From assembly GCF_005116575.1 (NCBI RefSeq), contig NZ_SWCN01000012.1:99635-163634 (forward strand): DNA of 64,000 nt, written 5' to 3'. The notes under the pieces are model-generated. The model was not told the origin of the DNA and ran no database searches. It saw nothing but the letters and a program-made list of their open reading frames with translations. This document shows, in pieces, positions 45,110 through 54,120 of this stretch (its first letter is position 1; each line of letters opens with the position of its first letter). This stretch comes from Desulforhopalus sp. IMCC35007. GTDB lineage: Bacteria > Desulfobacterota > Desulfobulbia > Desulfobulbales > Desulfocapsaceae. The translations under genes were made by a program, and so were the position numbers.

Positions 45110-46816
45110 TCAACCGGGCTGCAACTCCTCCCCTGCCAGGCCGTGCACTGTCAGTTGAGGAAAAGGAATTTCCCAGCTGTTTATAGTGCAACACTCAACA
45201 CACCACTTCTGAATGGACCGCTCCAACCGCTTGCTGATATCAGCCAAACTCCCACTGAAATCTGCAAGAATGATCAAATCAAGAGACGAGGCATTGGCCT
45301 GCATAAACTCAACCCGCAAATTCAGACATTTATTATGATAGCCTTCCTCTTCCAGCCGCAAAGTTATATATTTTTGCAGCACCTCAGGAATCTCGGAAGT
45401 GACCTCACTCTGCAGGCTATAACTGAGACCAAAAATAACCCTGACCCGAAAATTACGGGAAAGATTGGCGGGGCTTGCCTCAAGAAAAGTCTGAGTCGGA
45501 TAGACAATCCGCTTGCCTCCGCGTTCCACCACCTCAACCTGCTCATGGGATAAACTGACAACCTTGGCACGGGACGCATCACCCACCACAACCCAGTCCC
45601 CCTTCTTGCAGGGAAACCATGGTTCTTCCGGGTGCCACGGACGCGAGACCATGCCTATGAGATTTTCTATCGGAACCCGAAGTTCAACATCTAAAGATGG
45701 ATTGACCAGTTTGCAAAAAACATTGATAGAAGCGACCCGCCATGCCACGCCATGCATGAGAAGACGCTCATTTTCCCGAACGGAACCGACATTGAGCATC
45801 AATCTCGCCTGTTGCCATAAACGCGGCAAACCCTGACGGATTGTCCAGGCAAGACCAAGAAAGAAAATGATTGCCATGCTCAGCAGAAACCAGTCTTCCG
45901 CAAGATACAAGACAAAAAACATACCAACTATCGCAAAGACCACAGACAGGACCTGGAAGATGAGATAGAACAAACGAATCTGTACGGAACGTTCTTCCTG
46001 CTGTCCGGCAAATCTAACAGAGAATGCCACCACAAGGCGATACAAGATCCTGAACGCCAACAAAACAGCAAGAAAGGTCAAGGCGGCTACCACCAGATAG
46101 AGCCCTCGATTTTTAAAAAACGATCTCAGCGACTTTTGTGAAGACTCAACCAGTGACACCTCCTGACCTTCAAGCTGTTGCAGTTCGCTTCTTGTCAACT
46201 CCAGTTTTTTCTGCAAACGTTTTTCAATATTGAACCATTCCGGCTGCAATGCCTTTATCTGATTTTGCACCCGCTTGTCAGCCGTTTCATCTGCAGTCTG
46301 CTGCAGATGAGAAACCGCCTGCGTTGCCGTTGCTGTCAAGAGTTCGAGATCGGCTATCTCATCTTTTAGGTCGGTTTTTTTTCTGGCCCGGACGGTGAAG
46401 CGTTTCAACTCCTTGATTGCGGGTTCAAGTAAACTTGCCAGCTCATCTTTCCAGCTGAAGATCTCGGCCTTTTTCTCGGCAAATAAGGCCGACTCCACTC
46501 CTGTGGCAATTCGCTCAAAATCATTTTTGGCCTCTGATAACTGATTGTCGAGTTGATGTATCTTCTTTTCAAGGTCACTTTTTTCAGACTCAGAGGTACT
46601 GTCCTGCAATTTTTGCTGTGAAAGTTCTATCTGCTCCGTGATACTTTTCTGCAGCTCCAGGAGCGAAGTAAGCATCTCCGCCGTTCCCTCCGACATCTCA
46701 GCTTCAAACGGCTCTGCCACAGGTACTGTCTCCTGTCCGAACAACGGGGTCCTGGCAGGAAGAATGCAGAGAAAAAGGACAAGAATACAAGTAACAGCAG
46801 ATCTGATTTTAAACAT
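45110..46816 (-). CDS. Large MscS-like mechanosensitive channel with periplasmic coiled coil
   Basis: A 568-residue inner-membrane protein. Signal peptide about 1-27 (MFKIRSAVTCILVLFLCILPA), a periplasmic coiled coil about 40-215 (rich in LEKKIHQLDNQLSEAKNDFE), membrane helices about 238-330, and an MscS-type beta/alpha region after 330 (WRVASINVFCKLVNPSL, KKGDWVVVGDASRAKVVSL, IVYPTQTFLEASPANLS). It recalls KefA/MscK-type channels or DUF3772 proteins but with a shorter periplasmic part, and the pore-helix motif is less regular than in the other MscS protein at 30 kb. Function in osmotic protection is inferred. Confidence 0.75.
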   Translation of the reverse strand: MFKIRSAVTCILVLFLCILPARTPLFGQETVPVAEPFEAEMSEGTAEMLTSLLELQKSITEQIELSQQKLQDSTSESEKSDLEKKIHQLDNQLSEAKNDFERIATGVESALFAEKKAEIFSWKDELASLLEPAIKELKRFTVRARKKTDLKDEIADLELLTATATQAVSHLQQTADETADKRVQNQIKALQPEWFNIEKRLQKKLELTRSELQQLEGQEVSLVESSQKSLRSFFKNRGLYLVVAALTFLAVLLAFRILYRLVVAFSVRFAGQQEERSVQIRLFYLIFQVLSVVFAIVGMFFVLYLAEDWFLLSMAIIFFLGLAWTIRQGLPRLWQQARLMLNVGSVRENERLLMHGVAWRVASINVFCKLVNPSLDVELRVPIENLIGMVSRPWHPEEPWFPCKKGDWVVVGDASRAKVVSLSHEQVEVVERGGKRIVYPTQTFLEASPANLSRNFRVRVIFGLSYSLQSEVTSEIPEVLQKYITLRLEEEGYHNKCLNLRVEFMQANASSLDLIILADFSGSLADISKRLERSIQKWCVECCTINSWEIPFPQLTVHGLAGEELQPG

Positions 46817-46900
46817 AAGAGATAGAAATTGAAATTTATCTACAAACCGCTCTTTTACAGCAGTTCCTTCAGAGAATACGCAAGAAGTCGGCCATATAAA

Positions 46901-47418
46901 TCACACAGCATCTTGAAACATCACCATCATTTTTTCCTGCATCTTCCCGGTTACTTCATCTCGACTGTGGCCGTTGCGCAACCTCTCCCCAAGCAACCGA
47001 CCGGCCTCTACAGCCACATCCATATCCTCCGGCTGCCTGATAACATCGGGAATAATATCTTCAGTTATTTTTACATCAGGGCCATGCATCATAAGAGGAA
47101 TAGCGACCTGGCAGGTTTCCCTGTGACCACAGCTATAGCAGGCGGTGACATTCATGGTAGAATAGTAGTCAGGAGCCTCAAAGACAATAGGCATCTGCTT
47201 CCAAAATTTTTTCTCTGAGCAGAGCCAGATCATCATCCACTGTACAAATATTATCTTTGACACAACCCAGGCAGGTCGATACAACCCGAAACAGCCTTGC
47301 CCCTGAGCGATACGACTTCATAGTCAATACCGGTATTTTTCAGTACCGTAGTAGCAAGAGTGTGAACACCTGACGGGCTTTCTTTTCTTGGGCGGCCTGA
47401 TATTCCCAGAATTTTCAG
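46901..47418 (-). pseudogene. NADPH-dependent FMN reductase / iron-sulfur flavoprotein, broken by two frameshifts
   Basis: Three minus-strand frames must be joined. Frame 1 (from 47418) reads KILGISGRPRKESPSGVHTL and DYEVVSLRGKAVSGCI; near 47277 the frame changes to TCLGCVKDNICTVDDDLALL; near 47190 it changes again to IVFEAPDYYSTMNVTACYSC and continues to 46901. Together they form the flavodoxin-like FMN reductase fold with a CxxCxxxxxxC-type cluster motif. The expected ATG is CTG. Two frameshifts and a lost start argue for a true pseudogene rather than a sequencing slip. Confidence 0.8.
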
Positions 47419-47712
47419 ACATACTCCCTGCCGTTAAAAATCATAGTTGAATACAAACAAATCCACGTCCATATAGTAGTCTCTTTATCACAATATTTCA
47501 CGCATACTTCCTTATCTGGTATTTCATCCATGGACACCAGAATAATTATGAGTAAACAGTTCGGTGGCCTGTCAATTTTCATCTCCTAAAGGCCTCGTAT
47601 TGAAATATTAACGATGCGGGTGTATATGAAAGACAACAAGGAACAGATCCCTGAATTACAAAAAAACAAGCAGTGAAGACCACTCATACAGAAACAACAA
47701 AGAACCCCAAAC

Positions 47713-49047
47713 ATGCAGATAATCATATACGGCGGCACTGACCTTGGTTACATGATAGCATCCCGATTGTACACCAGCCATGACATAACTATCATTGATG
47801 AAAAAGACCGTCTTCCGGAAAAATACACCAACCTCGATATAACCCATGTTTCTGGCAGTGGTGCTGATATTGCCACCCTTGAAAAAGCCAACAGTGGAAA
47901 AAACAATCTTTTTATTGCCTGCTCTCTCAATGACGAAGCAAACATTGTCGCCTGCTGGACGATCAAAAAAATTACCGACATTAAAACCGTCTGTTTTGTC
48001 AGCAAAGTAGAAATCTATAATAATCTCAATTCTGCTCTGCACCTCCGTTATCAGAGTAAGTACGACATCGACACCATCATCTGGCCTGAACAGTTACTGA
48101 CCCAGGAGATATTTCGTATCATCCTGGTGCCCGAGGCCCTGGATGTCGAATATTTCGATGAAGGTCAGGCAAAGCTTTTTGAGTATCGCATCAAGGAAGA
48201 ATCCCCCCTCTGCAATAAAAGGATAATGGATTACGGGTTCCCTCCGGGCGTCCTTATTGTTGGTATAACCCGAAAAGGTATCCTGTCGATCCCCATGGGT
48301 ACCTCGGAGATTATTCTGGACGACAAGGTTATATTCATGGGCAGGGGAAAGGCTCTGGATCTCCTTGCCGCCACCCTTTTTGACAAAATAAATCAGATAA
48401 AAACTGCAGCGGTAATCGGTGGCGGCAATGTGGGGTATTTCCTTACCGAACAAATGGAGCAGGCCAAGATCAAGGTGAAGATTATTGAGCTTGATCAAAA
48501 TCGCTGTAATTTCCTTGCGGACAACCTTAAGAAAAGCCTCGTTCTGCAGGGAGACGGTACAAATCTGGAACTTTTGGAAGAAGAGTCCATTGGCAGCATG
48601 GATGTTGTGGTCTGCGTGACCAGTAATGATGAAAAAAACCTTCTCTGCTCTCTGCTGGCCAAACAACTCGGAGCAAAACGAATAATCACCAGAACAAGTA
48701 ACGAACGTAACGCAGACCTGTTTGAAAGGGTTGGGGTCGACGTCGTTGTCTCCCCAAAAGAATCAGCGATGAAAGAACTGCTCAATGTCATGCAGGCCCA
48801 GGACGTTGATCTTCTGGCTCTGGTCGCAGGGGGCCAGGGGGAAGTGCTGCGCATTAATGTACCAGAGACCTTTACGGACACAAAGGTTATGAACCTGAAT
48901 CTCCCCAAGTCGGCCATCATTGGTGTTATCAAGCGGGGAAAAGGTATAATCATTCCCAACGGCAGCACAACTGTTTGTGCCAATGACCAGTTGCAAATCT
49001 TTACCATCACGGAAAAGACCAAATCAATTCAGGCCGTGTTCAAATAA
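47713..49047 (+). CDS. trkA: Trk potassium uptake NAD-binding regulator TrkA
   Basis: A 444-residue TrkA with two RCK halves. Each half has a Rossmann N-lobe (IIIYGGTDLGYMIASRL at 2-18; AAVIGGGNVGYFLTEQM near 232-248) and a C-lobe. The acidic residue that selects NAD is visible in TIIDEKD and KIIELDQN. It binds NAD(H) and gates the TrkH channel from the cytosol. The stop codon overlaps the trkH start by one base. Ribosome site weak. Confidence 0.93.
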   Translation: MQIIIYGGTDLGYMIASRLYTSHDITIIDEKDRLPEKYTNLDITHVSGSGADIATLEKANSGKNNLFIACSLNDEANIVACWTIKKITDIKTVCFVSKVEIYNNLNSALHLRYQSKYDIDTIIWPEQLLTQEIFRIILVPEALDVEYFDEGQAKLFEYRIKEESPLCNKRIMDYGFPPGVLIVGITRKGILSIPMGTSEIILDDKVIFMGRGKALDLLAATLFDKINQIKTAAVIGGGNVGYFLTEQMEQAKIKVKIIELDQNRCNFLADNLKKSLVLQGDGTNLELLEEESIGSMDVVVCVTSNDEKNLLCSLLAKQLGAKRIITRTSNERNADLFERVGVDVVVSPKESAMKELLNVMQAQDVDLLALVAGGQGEVLRINVPETFTDTKVMNLNLPKSAIIGVIKRGKGIIIPNGSTTVCANDQLQIFTITEKTKSIQAVFK

Positions 49048-50501
49048 TGAAAACAAATATGGTAGCCAATGCACTCGGCCTCATCCTCATGGGTTTTGGA
49101 GTTATTCTCCTCTCCCCTATTCTCGTTGCCCTGCTCGAAGAGGAATATAGCTCTATTCTACCTTTTTGCATTGCCTCTTTTGCGGCAATTTCATTTGGCG
49201 TTTTCCTTCAGTGGCGAGGAGGCTGGAACCGGAATTTCGATAAGATTAAACGTTCGGACGGGTTCCTTGTGGTCACACTCACCTGGCTGACAACAGGGGC
49301 AGTGGGAGCGATTCCCTACCTTTTTTACGGACTGAGCCCACTTGATGCCTATTTCGAATCCATCTCCGGGATTACAACCACTGGAGCAACAATTCTTAAG
49401 GATTTTTCTCTTTACCCCAAAGATTTTTTCTTCTGGAGAAGCCTCACCCAATGGCTTGGAGGAATGGGAATTATCGTGCTTTTTGTCGCCATTCTCCCCC
49501 AATTCGCCGTCGCAGGTCGTCAGATGTTTTTTGCCGAGGCTCCCGGACCAACCGACGAAAAAATGACCCCGCGGATTGCCCACACAGCAAAGGCACTCTG
49601 GTTGATTTATATCCTCTTAACCATCATTGAAATTGCCGCCCTCCGCCTGGCAGGCCTCTCGTTTTTTGACGCTGTATGTAACGCTTTAACCACTATGGCT
49701 GCGGGTGGTTTTTCACCTCACCCCCAATCCATAATGGGCTACGGGAACTCCATGGTAACCTGGATCGTTACGGCATTTATGTTTCTTGCCGGCAGCAACT
49801 TTGCCCTGCAGTACCGCTTCATGGTACAGATGAAACCTGGCTCACTTTTTAAAAGTGAAGAATTTCAACTCTACACCGCAATCATCTTCGCACTGAGCAG
49901 TGTACTCTGTGGGATGCTCTATTTTTCCCATAACCTGTCGTTTGCCGACAGTCTGCGGGACAGTTTCTTTCAGGTTGTCTCCATCATTACCACAGCGGGC
50001 TTTTCATCTGCCGACTTTGCCTTGTGGCTTGTACCGGCCCAGGCTATTCTTATTGCGGTTATGCTTGTGGGAGGATGTGCGGGTTCTGCCGGTGGAGGCG
50101 TGAAGGTGGTGCGCGTTCTTTTTATGGGTAAGTTTCTCAAACGGGAAATATCGCAGGTCCTGCACCCACAAGCAATCTTACCGATAAAAATCGATAAAAC
50201 AACGGTTCCCGATGACACCCAAAGGCAGATCTTAGGGTTTCTGCTCTTTTATCTCGTTCTCATGATTTTTTCGGCACTGATCGTCACGATAATTGAAGGT
50301 GATGCCTCAATTGGGTTTATCGGAACGGCTGCAACCATAGGTAACATTGGCCCTGGCTTTGGAGAGATCGGCCCGATGGGGACCTTTGGTTATCTCGCAA
50401 TCCCGACCAAGATTATTTTCATTATAGACATGGTTGTCGGCAGGCTTGAATTCATTCCATTTCTCGCAATGCTCCACCCCGATTTCTGGGCTTCAAGGTA
50501 A
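49047..50501 (+). CDS. trkH: Trk potassium uptake membrane subunit TrkH
   Basis: A 484-residue inner-membrane protein with four M1-P-M2 repeats. Filter glycines lie in SGITTTGATIL, TTMAAGGFSPH, ITTAGFSSADF and TIGNIGPGFG. It imports K+ under control of TrkA, encoded just upstream with a TAATG overlap. It belongs to the TrkH/TrkG/KtrB group. The length is normal. Confidence 0.93.
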   Translation: MKTNMVANALGLILMGFGVILLSPILVALLEEEYSSILPFCIASFAAISFGVFLQWRGGWNRNFDKIKRSDGFLVVTLTWLTTGAVGAIPYLFYGLSPLDAYFESISGITTTGATILKDFSLYPKDFFFWRSLTQWLGGMGIIVLFVAILPQFAVAGRQMFFAEAPGPTDEKMTPRIAHTAKALWLIYILLTIIEIAALRLAGLSFFDAVCNALTTMAAGGFSPHPQSIMGYGNSMVTWIVTAFMFLAGSNFALQYRFMVQMKPGSLFKSEEFQLYTAIIFALSSVLCGMLYFSHNLSFADSLRDSFFQVVSIITTAGFSSADFALWLVPAQAILIAVMLVGGCAGSAGGGVKVVRVLFMGKFLKREISQVLHPQAILPIKIDKTTVPDDTQRQILGFLLFYLVLMIFSALIVTIIEGDASIGFIGTAATIGNIGPGFGEIGPMGTFGYLAIPTKIIFIIDMVVGRLEFIPFLAMLHPDFWASR

Positions 50502-51055
50502 GTGGAGGAATAAACAGCAAATGTTGTGGCTGGTGAAAGAACGAACTGTTTCTGCAACCTCACCAGCCAGGCATGATCTGATTCAATGGGGTTATCTGCA
50601 AAACAGTTTGCCGGCAAGCCCCATAACACCTTCTACTCCACCAAGGGAATCAAGGAGTGAGCCTCCACTACTTCCTTTATCCATAATTTGTGGCAGTGCT
50701 TCTGAAAGTCCGCCCGCAGCTTCTTCCGTACTCAACCCAAGTTTAGAGGCAAATTCTGCAATCCTGTCGGAGCCGAGAACAGAGCTGATCTGGTAACTTT
50801 ACCAGAAAAAAAGTCAGGAGAATATCCTTTATGTATCTCAAGAGTTACAACGGTGACACAGGTTCATGAAATCATCCCAATACAGTATTTCCAGCCCGCT
50901 TCCTACTGTAACCGCATTTTTTGCAATGGCCTTTCCCAGCAGGGCAACAGGAATTCCCCGATATTTACGCAGCCTACCCAATAGCAGAGGCTGTACCTTG
51001 GGTCAGAGAGTAAGTGTGATCGCCTGAGAAAGACCATACCTGTTGACTGGCCTGA
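50502..51055. other. Region of gene relics between trkH and the TPR lipoprotein gene
   Basis: About 550 bp. It contains the DUF937 relic (50592-50798, listed separately). A further minus-strand stretch about 50843-50980 reads GIPVALLGKAIAKNAVTVGS but cannot be assigned. No intact gene. Confidence 0.6.
50592..50798 (-). pseudogene. C-terminal relic of a DUF937/YidB-like protein
   Basis: A minus-strand frame of 68 codons reads ISSVLGSDRIAEFASKLGLS, then EEAAGGLSEALPQIMDKGSS and a GGVEGVMGLAGKLF end, matching the C-terminal part of DUF937/YidB proteins. It has no start codon and a stop just upstream, and the N-terminal half is missing, so it is a remnant. Confidence 0.7.
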
Positions 51056-51538
51056 CTACCGGGCCTTTTCCATAAGCTGCTCATTGAGACGGAGAAGCTT
51101 CACATCATTTCCCGCCATGCTTTTAGATTTCAAACAAAACTGTACCGTTTTCGCGTACTGCTTTTCCCCATACTTAATCTCTGCCAGGGTGTACCAGTAG
51201 TAGCCATTTTTCGGTTCAATTCGAAGGGCCCGCTCCATCATGAGTTCCGCCTGGCTATAGTTTTTCTGATCCATAAAAGCTCTGGCTTTTCGATAGAATG
51301 GTGCGGCAGGTCCGGAGTAGGCATCTTTGCCAGGCTCTGGTCGGATGATCTCTCTTTCCGGTATAACCGGTTCCTGAGTACCCTGAGGAACCTGAGTGCC
51401 CTGAGGAGTGGATGGTGGAGTATATACCGGAATAACGGATCGGCCTCCACAGCCATAAAGAAAGAAGAGCAGAAAAAGAAGGAGAACACACTGTCCCCCG
51501 TGCCTTGCAAAGGTTAGCCGGTTAACGGATTGTGTCAT
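51056..51538 (-). CDS. TPR lipoprotein, LpoP-like candidate activator of the adjacent PBP
   Basis: A 160-residue protein. Signal II: hydrophobic LLLFLLFFLYGC with the lipobox cysteine near residue 31 and no Asp at +2, so outer-membrane sorting is expected. A proline-rich linker follows (about 38-75), then TPR-like helices (AAPFYRKARAFMDQKNYSQAEL, LRIEPKNGYYWYTLAEIKYG). The gene lies 78 bp downstream of the PBP gene on the same strand. P. aeruginosa LpoP, a small TPR lipoprotein that activates PBP1b, is encoded next to its PBP in the same way; size and layout match. Homology is inferred. ATG 51538 chosen for the signal peptide. Confidence 0.7.
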   Translation of the reverse strand: MTQSVNRLTFARHGGQCVLLLFLLFFLYGCGGRSVIPVYTPPSTPQGTQVPQGTQEPVIPEREIIRPEPGKDAYSGPAAPFYRKARAFMDQKNYSQAELMMERALRIEPKNGYYWYTLAEIKYGEKQYAKTVQFCLKSKSMAGNDVKLLRLNEQLMEKAR

Positions 51539-51616
51539 GATATTGTGTCCATATGTGATGTAAGATGGTCTTGAAAGATAACCCAAACAATGTGTCCTCT
51601 CCTACTCAATTTTTCC

Positions 51617-53914
51617 TTACTTGAAAATTCTGTTAATGGAATCAAAAATGCCTCTTGCTTTATGTTCAATCGTCTGCAGACCAGATGGTGATGTTTTCCT
51701 TACAGCAGGTCTTGGCTCTGTACCACGAATAAAGGGTAAGACGGTGGAAACCGCCCCCTGTTGCTCAGGCGAACTTCTGTTTTGTATAGCAACTTTTAAC
51801 CAGACAACATCCGAGGATAAGGGTTGGGGGGAGCCTGGTTCAACTTCCAACTTCTGCATGATATCACCCCAGATTTTGAGGGCTCCTGAACTTCCTGTGA
51901 AAGGTGTCGGTGAATTATCATCCTTTCCCATCCAGACGACAGCACTAAAGGAGTTGGAGAAACCGGCAAACCAACTGTCGCGCAATCCATCCGTGGTTCC
52001 TGTTTTACCGGCAAAGAAACTGCCAGGATCAAAAGGGTAGCTCTTGGCAGTCCCTTCGGAAACGACCCGTGACAGGCCATGGTTCAACAACTCCATAACC
52101 GCAGGAGGAAAGCGCTGCTCAATCTCAAGACCATATCTGGTCACAAGCTCGCCATCCTGGGTGCTCACACTCTGAATAGAGCGCAGAGGCTGATAAAAAC
52201 CGCCGGAAGCAATAGTTTGATACATCTGGCTCACCTGCAGAGGTGACATCTCAACTGCTCCAAGCAGGAGCGATGGATAGCTGGCAACAGATTCCGGATA
52301 GCCAAGATTTTGTATAGTTTTTATAACCTTCTCAAGGCCAACTTCCATGCCCAGCCTCACTGTGGCAAGGTTATAGGATTTTGCCAGCGCAGTATAAAGC
52401 GGTACCACACCATGTTCTTTTTTGTCGTAGTTTTGAGGAGCCCAGTCACTGTCTCCATTTTTCAGGCCTTCGACACTATCAAGAATGGGAGAAGCAAGGG
52501 TATATCCCTCCTGCAGAGCGGTCAAAAACACGGCGGGTTTGACAAGAGAGCCAATCGGACGACTGGCATCAAGTGCCCTGTTGAAACTTCCTGCAGACCC
52601 GTCGATGCCACCAGCAAGCCCGAGAACTTCTCCGGTCTCTCTTTGGGTTATCACGACGGCAGCCTGGACGTCCCGGGCACCAGACTGTTGTTCAAGACTT
52701 TTTATCCTCTGCTGCATACGCTCTTCTATCAGCCATTGAACCTGAGGGTTGAGATTGGTCAGTATTCTCAGACCATTGGTCTGCAGATCTTCTTTTCGAT
52801 ACTCCTTTTGCAGCTGAAAACGGACCAGATCAAGATAAGCCGGAAAACGGTTGAAGCCGTTTTTCTGTTCACTGTCTCCCCCCAACGGTTCGGCCACAGC
52901 CTTTGTATAACCCTCTTTTGAAATGATATTTTCATCGTACATGACCCGGAGAACAACATCACGCCTGGCCTTGCAACGATCCGGGTATTTTCTGGGATTT
53001 AAATAGGACGCTCCCTTGACCATGCCGATGAGTGTTGCCAATTGGGCAGTCGAAAGTTCACCCAGATCGGTTCTGAAATAAAACTGACTGGCAAGACCAA
53101 AGCCATGTATTGCCCTCGCCCCATCCTGACCGAGAAAAACCTCGTTGATATAAGTGGCCATGATTTCATCCTTGGAGTAGTGATAGTCCAGAATGAGTGC
53201 CATGAGCGCTTCACTGATCTTTCTTTGAAGCGTCCGTTGTTGATCGAGATACAGATTTTTCACCAGCTGCTGGGTCAGGGTCGATCCCCCCTGCACGGTC
53301 TTTCCTGCCCGAAGATTTGCCACAAGAGCCCGGACAATGGCCGAAGGTGATATGCCATGGTGGTCTTGAAAATCCCGATCTTCCACGGCAATTAAGCCCT
53401 GTTTAAGCAGTTCAGGAATTTCGGCGGTCTGCAGCACAAGCCTGTCTTCATGCACCTGGGGATGAAAACTGCCAATTCTCGCGGGATCGAGTCGAACAAA
53501 GTCGAGCTCCTCACCCTTGTCACGCCCTTGTAAACCGCTAAGAGTACCATTTTTGATGGTGAGATGAAAAGAAACAGATTCTTCAAAACCGCTCGCAAAA
53601 TGAAAGCCCCGAGTGACAATATCAAAATCATTATTCTCACGGGAATACCCGCCACTGGCCGTAACGGGAGTCTCTTTCCTGTAATCGGCCAGCTGAAGCT
53701 CCTTTTCCAGAAGGTCCGCCGTAATTTTCAGAGATGGATAAATCTCAAGAGGCCGGGCGTAAACAATAGCGGGAAGCTCCCATTTTCTTCCGTTAAATTT
53801 CTCCTGAACCTCCATACTTAGCCGTTCAAAGTAACCAAACGAGAAATAACTGACGCCAATGGCTGCGGCAAGTCCAAATAACAATAGTACTTTTAAATAT
53901 GATCCTTGTTTCAT
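51617..53914 (-). CDS. mrcB: Class A penicillin-binding protein, PBP1b-like
   Basis: A 765-residue bifunctional peptidoglycan synthase. One N-terminal membrane anchor (about 9-27), a UB2H-like region, a GT51 transglycosylase about 165-335 (LIAVEDRDFQDHHGISPSA with catalytic Glu near 178, and QGGSTLTQQLVKNLYL), and a transpeptidase about 410-690 with SxxK in RPIGSLVKP (Ser near 456), SYN in KSYNLATV and KTG in GKTGTTDGLRDSW near 635. The order of domains and presence of UB2H-like sequence favour PBP1b over PBP1a. The TPR lipoprotein gene follows downstream. Confidence 0.9.
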   Translation of the reverse strand: MKQGSYLKVLLLFGLAAAIGVSYFSFGYFERLSMEVQEKFNGRKWELPAIVYARPLEIYPSLKITADLLEKELQLADYRKETPVTASGGYSRENNDFDIVTRGFHFASGFEESVSFHLTIKNGTLSGLQGRDKGEELDFVRLDPARIGSFHPQVHEDRLVLQTAEIPELLKQGLIAVEDRDFQDHHGISPSAIVRALVANLRAGKTVQGGSTLTQQLVKNLYLDQQRTLQRKISEALMALILDYHYSKDEIMATYINEVFLGQDGARAIHGFGLASQFYFRTDLGELSTAQLATLIGMVKGASYLNPRKYPDRCKARRDVVLRVMYDENIISKEGYTKAVAEPLGGDSEQKNGFNRFPAYLDLVRFQLQKEYRKEDLQTNGLRILTNLNPQVQWLIEERMQQRIKSLEQQSGARDVQAAVVITQRETGEVLGLAGGIDGSAGSFNRALDASRPIGSLVKPAVFLTALQEGYTLASPILDSVEGLKNGDSDWAPQNYDKKEHGVVPLYTALAKSYNLATVRLGMEVGLEKVIKTIQNLGYPESVASYPSLLLGAVEMSPLQVSQMYQTIASGGFYQPLRSIQSVSTQDGELVTRYGLEIEQRFPPAVMELLNHGLSRVVSEGTAKSYPFDPGSFFAGKTGTTDGLRDSWFAGFSNSFSAVVWMGKDDNSPTPFTGSSGALKIWGDIMQKLEVEPGSPQPLSSDVVWLKVAIQNRSSPEQQGAVSTVLPFIRGTEPRPAVRKTSPSGLQTIEHKARGIFDSINRIFK

Positions 53915-54120
53915 CAGCTGATATGTCCTGAAAGATTATACTGTCTGCAAAAATCCCAATCAAACCTGTAAAACACCTGGCTTGACAAAATACCCAGGCC
54001 CAACCTTAGCTCGAAAAAACAGACTTGCACAACTTATTTTCGCCACTTTCTGGACCTGACAATCCTCATCTGTGCAGGCGATGGTTTGGTTTAGCAATAT
54101 AATTAACACAGTTCTTCTGC

